This document shows, in pieces, positions 1-6,674 of a DNA stretch of 20,753 bases. Under the pieces are notes generated by a model. The model was not told the origin of the DNA, ran no database searches, and saw only the letters and a list, made by a program, of their open reading frames with translations. The translations under genes and the position numbers were made by a program. Source of the DNA: G001797105 sp964528155 (GTDB lineage Bacteria; Chloroflexota; Anaerolineae; Anaerolineales; E44-bin32); NCBI GenBank assembly GCA_964528155.1, contig CAZGRL010000063.1, forward strand, positions 1 to 20,753, written 5' to 3'. Position 1 is the stretch's first letter; each line of letters starts with the position of its first letter.

Positions 1-64
1 CCCGTTGCGCTTTCTCCGCCAGTGCTACCGTCTCATATGTGTCTGAACCAAATCATCTTAAGTA

Positions 65-670
65 CTATTCCAGCTTCCACATCAACACTCGTGCGGCGAT
101 GGCCAGGTTGAAGCCGAGCAGGGCCACGTCGATCGCCCAGGCCGTGCCGGATGGATCGGGCGCCCACGGATCGAGGCCGGCGAACCAGGCGGTGCTCAAC
201 CCCCCGTATACGATCAGCCCGCCGACCGCCCAGGCGCGGATCCAGTCCCCGGGCGGGTTCAGGACCGCCGCCACGACCCAGCCGAAGAGGTAGATCCAGC
301 TCAGCAACCACAACCAGGCGCTGATGCCCACCAGCCGAGGCCCGGCGCGGCGACCAAGGACGGCCGCGAACGCCAGAACCAGTGCAGCCGAGGCGACCGC
401 GCCCAGCCAGGTGCCTCCGACACGACCTTCGAATATCCAACTCAGCGCGCCGCCTCCCACGAACGAGAACGCCGCCATCAGCGCCGTGTTCCAACCACGA
501 GCCCGCTTGAACGTCATCATCGCCACGAAGAGCAACAGCCCGAGCAGCCCCACCGGCACGATCGAGGTCGCGGTCAGGCGCGGAGCCAGCGCCGCCGCGC
601 CCAGTCCACCGGCGACAAGGGCCACCGCCAGCGGAGGCAGGATCGCTGCGGCGAATGTCCATAGTGGCAT
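65..670 (-). CDS. Multi-pass membrane protein, last gene of the Tad operon
   Basis: This 201-residue protein is almost entirely hydrophobic, with about six predicted membrane helices and short charged loops (for example FKRARGWN near residue 55). I do not firmly recognise the family. The last helix contains spaced Asp and Asn residues (WAIDVALLGFN) followed by a basic end, and an Asp-containing loop precedes it. That layout loosely recalls Bax-inhibitor-1/YccA proteins, but the match is weak. The ATG at 670 follows an AGGGA ribosome site and lies 9 bases after the tadG-like stop, so it should be cotranscribed with the pilus genes. A role in pilus assembly is guilt by association only; it could be a passenger. 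No terminator is visible in the 64 bases beyond its TAG stop, so the operon may continue outside the window. Confidence 0.75.
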   Translation of the reverse strand: MPLWTFAAAILPPLAVALVAGGLGAAALAPRLTATSIVPVGLLGLLLFVAMMTFKRARGWNTALMAAFSFVGGGALSWIFEGRVGGTWLGAVASAALVLAFAAVLGRRAGPRLVGISAWLWLLSWIYLFGWVVAAVLNPPGDWIRAWAVGGLIVYGGLSTAWFAGLDPWAPDPSGTAWAIDVALLGFNLAIAARVLMWKLE

Positions 671-679
671 GCCAGGTCC

Positions 680-1255
680 CTATCGCTGGGGAAGCTCGGA
701 TAGGCCGTGCGACTCGAGGGTGATTGAGTCAAGCCGCAGTAGCCCGCTGAGCAGAATCGTGGCCCGGCGCTCTACTGCCACCAGCAGCTGCACCGCCGGC
801 CCTCCCGGATCGTAGTCATGCGGATACTCGACGTCGAGCGAGATGACCTCCGGATCGGACTCGTGCAGTCCGTTCCGGCCGGCGTAATCCAGCGCTTCTT
901 CGGCGACCGCCGTCTGCATCTCCGGGGCGACAAGCGTCGCCCGATCGTCATCCGTCAGCCAGTGGCTGACCTCGCCGGGAAAGGGTGTCGCCGTACAGCT
1001 TGCCTCAGGAGTGCCGAACCCGGCGTCGGGGACGCACGCCGGGCGAAGGGCCGCCTCGGTCTGGCGCGGGACCGCCAGCGTCACCATCTCTTCGCCGACC
1101 AGCCCGATCCCGGCATCGGCGGCGGCCTGGGCGGCGCGCACCGTCCGCGCCCGCTCGATGTACAACCGCCCGCCGTCGACCGCCACCGCCAGCAACAGCA
1201 ACAACACCATCAGCAGAAAAGCCACGATGACAATCACCTGTCCTCTGCTGCTCAT
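680..1255 (-). CDS. TadG/TadE-like pseudopilin (Flp pilus assembly, N-terminal Flp_N type)
   Basis: This 191-residue protein starts with a short basic head and one long hydrophobic helix (residues 5-27), then DGGRLYIERARTVRAAQAAA. That is the typical N-terminus of TadG-like proteins: a membrane anchor followed by an Ala-rich amphipathic helix. The rest is a predicted extracellular domain with two cysteines (near residues 73 and 86) that could form a disulfide. The Glu at +5 of a class IV prepilin site is replaced by Ile, so it is less pilin-like than its neighbour. There is no von Willebrand domain, which longer TadG proteins carry. Its ATG overlaps the tadE stop as ATGA, so translation is probably coupled. 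The family role is minor pilin or stabiliser of the Tad machine at the cell surface. Confidence 0.8.
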   Translation of the reverse strand: MSSRGQVIVIVAFLLMVLLLLLAVAVDGGRLYIERARTVRAAQAAADAGIGLVGEEMVTLAVPRQTEAALRPACVPDAGFGTPEASCTATPFPGEVSHWLTDDDRATLVAPEMQTAVAEEALDYAGRNGLHESDPEVISLDVEYPHDYDPGGPAVQLLVAVERRATILLSGLLRLDSITLESHGLSELPQR

Positions 1256-1689
1256 GGCGGGTTGCTGTACTCCATCCGGCTCACCGCTTCAGCGCGCACC
1301 GGGATGGTGACGGTGAAGGGCAGGTTCAGGGTGAGCGGATACTCCAGACGAACGGTCAGCGGGTATCCGCGCGGCATCGGTCCCGGCTCGTTGCGGGGAT
1401 ATTCGGACTGCCTCGGATCGATGTCGATGAGGACGGCACCCGCGTCCAACGGGCTAGCAGCGCGACGCACGGCGCCGGTGATCTCATCATCTCCAGCGGA
1501 CGGGTCACTGATCGTCGCCCCGGCGCGCGCACCCTCCCAGGCTGCCTGCGTCAGTACGATTTGCGCGTTCACCAGGATGCCCAGGTTGACCAGCCCGATC
1601 ATCAGTAGCAACAGGATCGGCAGAACGACGGCGAATTCGACCAGTGCCTGCCCCAATCGATCCCCGTGCATCACGCGCCTGGTGGCCAT
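1252..1689 (-). CDS. tadE: TadE-like pseudopilin
   Basis: This 145-residue protein has the TadE signature. After a basic head, Gly13 precedes QALVEF and a hydrophobic helix to about residue 37. Cleavage after Gly13 would leave Glu at position +5, as prepilin peptidase substrates have. The helix is followed by ILTQAAWEGARAGA, the usual TadE amphipathic segment, and a beta-rich C-terminal region. TadE is a minor pilin needed for assembly of Flp pili. The gene starts with ATG 9 bases after the tadC stop, has only a weak ribosome site, and its stop overlaps the next start. No prepilin peptidase is encoded in the window, so the processing enzyme must lie elsewhere if this site is used. Confidence 0.88.
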   Translation of the reverse strand: MATRRVMHGDRLGQALVEFAVVLPILLLLMIGLVNLGILVNAQIVLTQAAWEGARAGATISDPSAGDDEITGAVRRAASPLDAGAVLIDIDPRQSEYPRNEPGPMPRGYPLTVRLEYPLTLNLPFTVTIPVRAEAVSRMEYSNPP

Positions 1690-1698
1690 CGAGATCTT

Positions 1699-2562
1699 TC
1701 AGCGCCCGAGGAAGAGGTGCAGGATCGGCGGGGCCAGGTATATGAGCAGCAAAGCCGGCAAGAAGAAGAACACCAGAGGGAAGATGATCAGAACTGGCAG
1801 ACGCCGGCTTGCTTCTTGCGCGCGTCGTCGCCGTCGAGCTCTGAGCAGTCCGGTCTGCACACGCAATGCCCTGGCCAACGACGTCCCCAATCGATCGGCC
1901 TGACGCACTGCTGCGACGAAACCCTTGAGATCCTGGGATGGGACCCGTTGGCCCAGTTCGACCAGCGCCGCCGATCGACTGAGCCCTCGGTCGAGCTGGC
2001 GGATCGCGCGCTCGAGTTCGGCTCCGAGCAGACCCGGATAACCGCAGGCGGTTCTGCGGAACGCGACCTCAAAGCCCAGACCCGCCTCGAGCACCAGGGC
2101 CAGTCTGTCCATGAAGTCCGGCAGGCTTAAGTCGACCTCCATCTGTCGCCGGTCGATGCGCGCCACCAGCCACAAGTTCGGTCCAAGCCCACCCGCAGCC
2201 ACGATCACCATCGCCAAGAAGATGCCGACCAGATCCCAGTTGCGGGAAGTGACCAGCACGACGCCGGCGATCACGCCCAGCCAAGTCGATACCCAACGCA
2301 GCCCGGCGTAGTCACTCGGTTCCCAGGCAAGGCCGGCCTGCTTCAATCGACGTGCGACTTCGCTGGTCCCCCACCGATCTCGAACCCAATTTGGCGGCTT
2401 GGCAGCCCGCAGTGCTGAAGTGATCCAGTCCGCGCGCGAAGGGCGGCGGGCCGCTCCGGTCGCCGGCCGGCTACGGCGTGCAGTTTCGCTGAACAACGCA
2501 AAGGCGAGCAGACCAACCAACGTCCCGACCGCAAGGCTGACCCAGAGGATGCTTGTGTCCAC
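1699..2562 (-). CDS. tadC: TadC, inner-membrane platform protein (T2SSF domain)
   Basis: This 287-residue membrane protein has an N-terminal helix (about 5-24), two further helices near 95-135, a T2SSF domain in the second half and a C-terminal helix ending at LLIYLAPPILHLFLGR. The cytosolic segment beginning LSLPDFMDRLALVLEAGLG is characteristic of TadB/TadC proteins and matches the equivalent stretch in the upstream tadB. TadB and TadC form the membrane platform through which the CpaF ATPase drives pilin insertion. It starts at GTG (2562-2560) behind a strong GAGGGG ribosome site, 6 bases after the tadB stop. The length is usual for TadC. The order after TadB is the standard one, which is why it is called TadC rather than TadB. 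Confidence 0.9.
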   Translation of the reverse strand: MDTSILWVSLAVGTLVGLLAFALFSETARRSRPATGAARRPSRADWITSALRAAKPPNWVRDRWGTSEVARRLKQAGLAWEPSDYAGLRWVSTWLGVIAGVVLVTSRNWDLVGIFLAMVIVAAGGLGPNLWLVARIDRRQMEVDLSLPDFMDRLALVLEAGLGFEVAFRRTACGYPGLLGAELERAIRQLDRGLSRSAALVELGQRVPSQDLKGFVAAVRQADRLGTSLARALRVQTGLLRARRRRRAQEASRRLPVLIIFPLVFFFLPALLLIYLAPPILHLFLGR

Positions 2563-2568
2563 GCCCCC

Positions 2569-3693
2569 TCAGTATCGGATCCGCAGAATACGCGAGATGA
2601 TTGCCCAGCCGGTCAACTGCAGGATCATCACCAGCACGAGCAGGATCTGACCGATCAGGGAATCAAACAGCACGTCAATGTAGCGCGGGTTGAAGACGAG
2701 CAACATCCCGGCCGACACCGGAACGAGGGCAGCGATGATCCATCCCGAGAGACGACCTTGCGCCGTGACCGCTCTCACCTCTTGCTCAAGTTCAAGGCGT
2801 TCGCGCAACAGCCCCGCGATTTGACCGAACATGTCGACCAGATCTCCTCCGAATTGCCGCTGCAAGACAATCCCGTCAACGACCAGGGCGAAGGTCTCTT
2901 CGGGGTGGTCGGACTGGAGTCCGCGCAACGCAGACTCGACGGGCCGACCGAATTGAATCCTGCGATCCAGCCACTTCATCGCCCCAGCCGATGGTTCGGG
3001 CAGCTCTTCGGCGGCGTAGCGGATCGCTTGCTGAAACGAGAGGCCAGCTGACAATCCCGATGCCAGGGCATCAAGCATTTGGGGCAGTTGTTCGCCGAAC
3101 TTGCGGCGGCCGGCCTCAGCGCGGCTCCGGATCATCGTGATGGGCAATACCGGCAGCACTACAGCGGCCCCGCTGCCGAGTACCGCGCCTGCGATCCGAT
3201 CTCCCAGCGCGAATCCCAGGAGAGCCGTTCCAGCCAGCAGGGCGATGTAGCGCGACGGCTTTGGCCCCAGCCCCGCATCATGCCAGTCCGCGGCCAGCCG
3301 GATTCCCAGGCGCGTCCGCAGCAATGGCGAGAGCAGGAATTCGAGCGGATCGGGGATCCGCCGCAGAATTCGATCCACAGCGGACGGCTGCGCCAGGCGC
3401 GAGATCCCTGTCACGCGAACCGTGTGGCCGACCCACCACCGCCGCAGCGCGGCGTACTCCAGCCACAGGCTCCCGGCCAGGGCAACCCAGGCGATCATCA
3501 GCCCGGCGAATGTCCCCGGGAGCGCGGCGGGATGCTCACGGAAGAATTCGCTGAGCGGATATCGGCCCGCCCATGCGGCCGCCGTGACGAGGGAAATCGT
3601 CAGCGCGCCGGGTAGCAAGTACGGTCCGAACAGCCTGCGGAGCAAGCCCCCCAGCATCACCCTGACATCATCGCCGAGCGTGTTCGGGGCCAT
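2569..3693 (-). CDS. tadB: TadB, inner-membrane platform protein (T2SSF domain)
   Basis: From the start chosen here the protein has 374 residues: two N-terminal helices, a third hydrophobic region near 160-185, a T2SSF domain (key stretch EQLPQMLDALASGLSAGLSF) and two C-terminal helices. It pairs with TadC as the pilus platform. The reading frame is open up to 3819, but that longer version overlaps the cpaF end by over 80 bases and adds a polar, low-complexity head. The ATG at 3693 has an ideal CAGGAGAAC ribosome site just upstream and lies 44 bases after cpaF, so I prefer it. That gap is the largest in the operon. Family identity is secure; the start is well supported. Confidence 0.9.
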   Translation of the reverse strand: MAPNTLGDDVRVMLGGLLRRLFGPYLLPGALTISLVTAAAWAGRYPLSEFFREHPAALPGTFAGLMIAWVALAGSLWLEYAALRRWWVGHTVRVTGISRLAQPSAVDRILRRIPDPLEFLLSPLLRTRLGIRLAADWHDAGLGPKPSRYIALLAGTALLGFALGDRIAGAVLGSGAAVVLPVLPITMIRSRAEAGRRKFGEQLPQMLDALASGLSAGLSFQQAIRYAAEELPEPSAGAMKWLDRRIQFGRPVESALRGLQSDHPEETFALVVDGIVLQRQFGGDLVDMFGQIAGLLRERLELEQEVRAVTAQGRLSGWIIAALVPVSAGMLLVFNPRYIDVLFDSLIGQILLVLVMILQLTGWAIISRILRIRY

Positions 3694-3736
3694 GTTCTCC
3701 TGCGTCAAAACGAAGTGGTCGGATGTCAAACCGAGC

Positions 3737-4942
3737 TCATGGATTCGGAACGGCGCGATGCTCGCGCGTTGTGTCATCGTACGCGAACAGGGGCTCGAGC
3801 CGGATTCGCTGCTCTTCATCGCGCGTCAGGCGCTGAACCGCGGTCATGACGCGCCTCCCATCACTCATCCGATCTTGCTGGACGACGATCTCGATCGCCC
3901 CGCCGATCATGCGGCGGATCGCCGCCACGGGCATGTCCAGCCCGGCCATGAGCACCATCGACTCGAGTCGGATCATGGCGTCAGTCGGGGAGTTGGCGTG
4001 CAGCGTCGTCAGCGAACCGCGATGTCCGGTGTTCATCGCTTGCAGCATGTCGAAGGCCTCGCCCCCGCGCACCTCACCGACGATGATCCGATCGGGGCGC
4101 ATCCGCAGAGCGTTGCGCACCAGCGTTCGGATGGTGATCTCGCCTTTCTCTTCGAGGTTGGGCGGACGCGCTTCAAGGGATACCAGATGCGGATGGTTGA
4201 GTTGAAGTTCGGCGGCGTCCTCAATCGTCACTAGCCGTTCTGTCGCCGGTACGCACAGCCCGAGCGCGTTCAGCGTTGACGTCTTTCCCGATCCGGTGCC
4301 GCCAGAGATGATGACGCTGACTCTGTCGCGCACACATTGCATCAGGTAGTCAGCAATCTCCTGACTTACCGTCCCCAGCGCGATCAGTCTTTCCAGGCTG
4401 AAGGGTTCGACCGAGAACTTGCGGATGGTCAGGGCGGGCCCGTTCAGCGCCAGCGGCGGGATGATCGCGTTCACGCGCGAACCGTCGGCTAGCCGGGCGT
4501 CAACCAACGGACTGCTCTCGTCGATCCGCCGGCCGATCGGCGCCACGATCCTGTCGATGACGTGGCGCAGGTGGGCCTCGTCGCGGAAGGCCACATCCAC
4601 TTGTTCGAGGCGCCCGTCGCGTTCGATGAATACGCTATTTGGGCCATTGACCATGATCTCGGTGATCGTTGGATCTTGAAGCAACGGCTCAAGTGGCCCC
4701 AGCCCGACGACGCGGTCGACGACGGCCCGGACAAGCGCCTCTTGCTGGGCCTGAGTGAGGATGATCGGCTCGCGGTCGAGCATGCTCTCCATGCGCCGCG
4801 TCAGGTGCTGCCGGTCGGGGACACCATCGGGCGCGCCACCCTGGATTGCCTCCTCCAGGTCGACACACAGTCGCTCGTGTAGTCTTTCTTCCAGGTCATC
4901 CATCTTGATTGTGCCCGTCTTGTCGATGTCCCCCTGAATCAT
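3737..4942 (-). CDS. cpaF: CpaF/TadA secretion ATPase of the Tad pilus
   Basis: This 401-residue protein is a clear CpaF-type hexameric ATPase that powers Flp pilus assembly at the cytoplasmic membrane. The N-terminal domain carries GLGPLEPLLQDPTITEIMVN (about 80-99). The ATPase core shows Walker A GGTGSGKT (about 214-221), the Asp-box IEDAAELQL (about 240), Walker B RIIVGEVRG (about 285-293) and a His box NTGHRGSLTTLHANSP (about 304-319). All catalytic elements look intact and the length is slightly short of the family norm, with a brief N-terminus. The ATG (4942-4940) shares one base with the upstream stop (TGATG) and is preceded by a GAGGT ribosome site; a TTG one codon earlier is possible but less likely. 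Confidence 0.96.
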   Translation of the reverse strand: MIQGDIDKTGTIKMDDLEERLHERLCVDLEEAIQGGAPDGVPDRQHLTRRMESMLDREPIILTQAQQEALVRAVVDRVVGLGPLEPLLQDPTITEIMVNGPNSVFIERDGRLEQVDVAFRDEAHLRHVIDRIVAPIGRRIDESSPLVDARLADGSRVNAIIPPLALNGPALTIRKFSVEPFSLERLIALGTVSQEIADYLMQCVRDRVSVIISGGTGSGKTSTLNALGLCVPATERLVTIEDAAELQLNHPHLVSLEARPPNLEEKGEITIRTLVRNALRMRPDRIIVGEVRGGEAFDMLQAMNTGHRGSLTTLHANSPTDAMIRLESMVLMAGLDMPVAAIRRMIGGAIEIVVQQDRMSDGRRVMTAVQRLTRDEEQRIRLEPLFAYDDTTREHRAVPNP

Positions 4943-5694
4943 CAAACGACCTCGAGGCGTGCGTTGTCAGAGGAAGTCTGAGCCTTCGAGGCGGCCCGGG
5001 ACATTCGACCAGCCATCCGTACGAGCGCCCGACCGAAAGCACTCCGATTGTCAAGCGAGCAAACCTGGCCGAAGTTGACCTGGTAGCCGACGGCCCGAGG
5101 ATCGGGCGGAAGCGCTGACAGGAGGGGGGGGCCGATGGAGTCGGCGATGGATGTCGGATCTGCCGGGTGGCGTCCTCCGATCTGGTTCACGACGAGGCCC
5201 ATCTTCGATTGTGTCTCGATCGGAAGACATTGGTAGAGACGACGGGCCGCACGCAGAGACCCTGGATCGGCCGTAGTGACGAGCAACACCGCATCACTTC
5301 GCTCGATCGCGATCCGAGAAATGCTCCCCAGTCCTGCGGGAGGATCGAGCACGAGCCAGGCAAATCTGGAGGGAAGCGCACGTAACAATGCGTCAAGACG
5401 GGTTTCATCCACCCTCGTCGTCGGATCCGCCGACGCGCACAAGACTTTCAGTCCGGTTGGATGGATCGCCGCGGCCAGCGCCAGCTGCTGACCGCGAAGC
5501 TCATCCGCGACCGGCAGCAGGTCGGCCCACGAGCGCTCGCTTATCAGGTCGAGGAGAATGTCATCGTATCCGAGTCCTGAGTGAAGGTCGACCAGAAGCG
5601 TCTCCTCGCGCCGGGCCAACACAACAGCCAGATTGCTGGAGATAAGCGAAGCGCCGCTGCCCCCTTTGGCGGATACGACGCTGACGACGGTCAC
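4942..5694 (-). CDS. cpaE: CpaE/TadZ-like MinD-family protein with atypical Walker A
   Basis: This 250-residue protein is a MinD/ParA-type ATPase fold placed directly before cpaF, the position of TadZ/CpaE, which localises the Tad machine at the pole or membrane. The N-terminus reads VVSVVSAKGGSGAS. The ParA signature lysine (Lys10) is present, but the P-loop lysine is Ala15 where active MinD proteins have Lys. CpaE/TadZ proteins are known to carry such degenerate P-loops. Further MinD-like elements are LLVDLHSGLG (switch I region, about 34-43) and WLVLDPPAGLG (about 112-122). Unlike many CpaE proteins it lacks an N-terminal receiver-like domain. It starts at GTG, overlapping the cpaB stop as GTGA, which suggests translational coupling. 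Confidence 0.88.
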   Translation of the reverse strand: MTVVSVVSAKGGSGASLISSNLAVVLARREETLLVDLHSGLGYDDILLDLISERSWADLLPVADELRGQQLALAAAIHPTGLKVLCASADPTTRVDETRLDALLRALPSRFAWLVLDPPAGLGSISRIAIERSDAVLLVTTADPGSLRAARRLYQCLPIETQSKMGLVVNQIGGRHPADPTSIADSIGPPLLSALPPDPRAVGYQVNFGQVCSLDNRSAFGRALVRMAGRMSRAASKAQTSSDNARLEVV

Positions 5695-6368
5695 GGGACC
5701 GACCCCGCCGGCCGCAGCAGGCCGAGCAGGCTGAAGCCATTGACGCGTGCGTACAGGAGCGTGCGCGCTTGATCCAGATCGACGGCCAGGGTAAGGCGAT
5801 CGGGGTTCTCCGCTGGTCCGCTGATGCCCAGCACCTCGACGGCGGTGACGATCACCCCAACCTGGTCCTCCGGCTGACCCGCCTGGTAGGCCATGATCTC
5901 CAGGCGATCACCCTCGATCAACCCGGGCGTGCCGCTGATGAGCCAACCCATGGGGAGGATCATCGCCCAGCGCCCATCCGGCAACCGACCGGAGAGCCCT
6001 TCACCGCCGCCACCGACGAAGCGGCTCGGAAGCAGGATCTCGCGTGCGGCGATCGGCACGGCGGCCACGCGGCCGACAGCCTGCGAGACTTCGGTCAGAT
6101 ACCCCTCGGGCAGGGCGCTCTCCGGCAGCGACTGGATGGCGACCATGGTTTCATCGATCGTCTCGCCTGGGGCGATATCGACCAGGGCTACGACGGCAGG
6201 ATTGGACGGCAGACTGGAGGCACGCAGCCGATCGAGGTAGACGAACGTCAGGATTCCTGCCAACGTCGCCAGCAGGACGGCGGCGAAGAGGTAGAAGATC
6301 AGCCGCCGACGAGCGCTGGCGGTCCAGTTGGGTGATGTCTCAGGGAGCGGCGAGACGGGGCCGCTCAC
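5691..6368 (-). CDS. cpaB: CpaB/RcpC-like Flp pilus assembly protein (SAF domain)
   Basis: This 225-residue protein has a short cytosolic head, one membrane helix (about 23-45) and an extracytoplasmic SAF domain (about 59-117; core DIAPGETIDETM, then VPIAAREILLPSRF). A second beta-rich segment follows (MILPMGWLISGTPG, GDRLEIMAY). This is the CpaB/RcpC architecture. In diderms CpaB works with the CpaC secretin in the periplasm. No secretin is present here, so its role in a probable monoderm is presumably at the wall side of the membrane (inference). It is the first gene of the operon, starting at GTG behind AGGGGT. Its leader runs about 125 bases from the candidate promoter at 6501-6530. Confidence 0.88.
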   Translation of the reverse strand: MSGPVSPLPETSPNWTASARRRLIFYLFAAVLLATLAGILTFVYLDRLRASSLPSNPAVVALVDIAPGETIDETMVAIQSLPESALPEGYLTEVSQAVGRVAAVPIAAREILLPSRFVGGGGEGLSGRLPDGRWAMILPMGWLISGTPGLIEGDRLEIMAYQAGQPEDQVGVIVTAVEVLGISGPAENPDRLTLAVDLDQARTLLYARVNGFSLLGLLRPAGSVP

Positions 6369-6500
6369 GGTCCGACCCCTGAGGGATGGTTTGTCGAAGT
6401 CAGAGGAGAAATGGAATCAGCGGCCTGTTCTGCCGCTGATCGGATTCCCTTTGGATTCCCCATCTTAGCATCCCCCATATCGGGCTCGACATGCAGGTTC

Positions 6501-6530
6501 AATCTAGCACAGGTGCAGTGGCGGAGTCAA
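6501..6530 (-). promoter_or_regulatory. Candidate sigma-70 promoter of the tad operon
   Basis: Read on the minus strand, TTGACT (6530-6525) is followed after 18 bases by TAGATT (6506-6501), preceded by TGC to give an extended -10 (TGCTAGATT). Transcription would start near 6494 and leave a leader of about 125 bases before cpaB. The position and strand fit the operon, and the -35 lies inside the 13-base element shared with the divergent promoter. Confidence 0.5.
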
Positions 6531-6624
6531 CGAACACGTCCTCCACCAGGGAAGACGGCACGGCATCTCTTCTACAATGTGTACCTCCGTCCGTGTCTCT
6601 TCCCCGTTGACCGTTGACTCCCCC
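6520..6624. repeat. Inverted pair of a 13-base element over both divergent -35 boxes
   Basis: CGTTGACTCCCCC occurs on the plus strand at 6612-6624. CGTTGACTCCGCC occurs on the minus strand at 6532-6520. They differ at one base and point outward. In each, TTGACT is the proposed -35, so the conserved extra bases CG and CCSCC lie on both sides of the hexamer. This may be a binding site for a regulator shared by both transcription units, or promoter similarity by chance. A partial extra copy of GTTGAC lies just upstream of the plus-strand copy. Confidence 0.45.
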
Positions 6625-6641
6625 CACGAATCCGCTATAGT
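6614..6641 (+). promoter_or_regulatory. Candidate sigma-70 promoter of the lamin-tail protein gene
   Basis: TTGACT (6614-6619) and TATAGT (6636-6641) are separated by 16 bases, with five of six consensus matches in both hexamers. The start would fall near 6648, giving a leader of about 27 bases with a GGGGGAT ribosome site before the ATG at 6675. Confidence 0.6.
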
Positions 6642-6674
6642 TGGATTGATCGACGGGTCTGGGGGATAACACGT

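Larger units (their letters stand above)
6369..6674. other. Divergent intergenic region between the tad operon and the lamin-tail gene
   Basis: This 306-base region separates two outward-facing genes. It contains a candidate promoter for each direction and the inverted element described separately. The part from 6369 to about 6495 would be the tad operon leader; I see no riboswitch or strong hairpin in it. A short open frame at 6411-6617 on the plus strand has no recognisable protein and only a badly spaced ribosome site, so it is not called as a gene. Confidence 0.7.

Noticed and set aside
33..662. A 209-codon minus-strand frame overlapping the membrane protein
   Set aside because: Arg/Gly-rich shadow of the 65-670 gene, which has membrane helices and a proper ribosome site.
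818..1903. A 361-codon plus-strand open frame over tadG, tadE and the tadC end
   Set aside because: It is antisense to clear Tad genes, is Arg-rich without any family motif, and has no ribosome site. It arises from high GC content.
6411..6617. A 68-codon plus-strand frame behind an AGGAG sequence in the divergent region
   Set aside because: The spacing to the ATG is only 2 bases, the product is unlike any protein, and it covers the proposed tad promoter.
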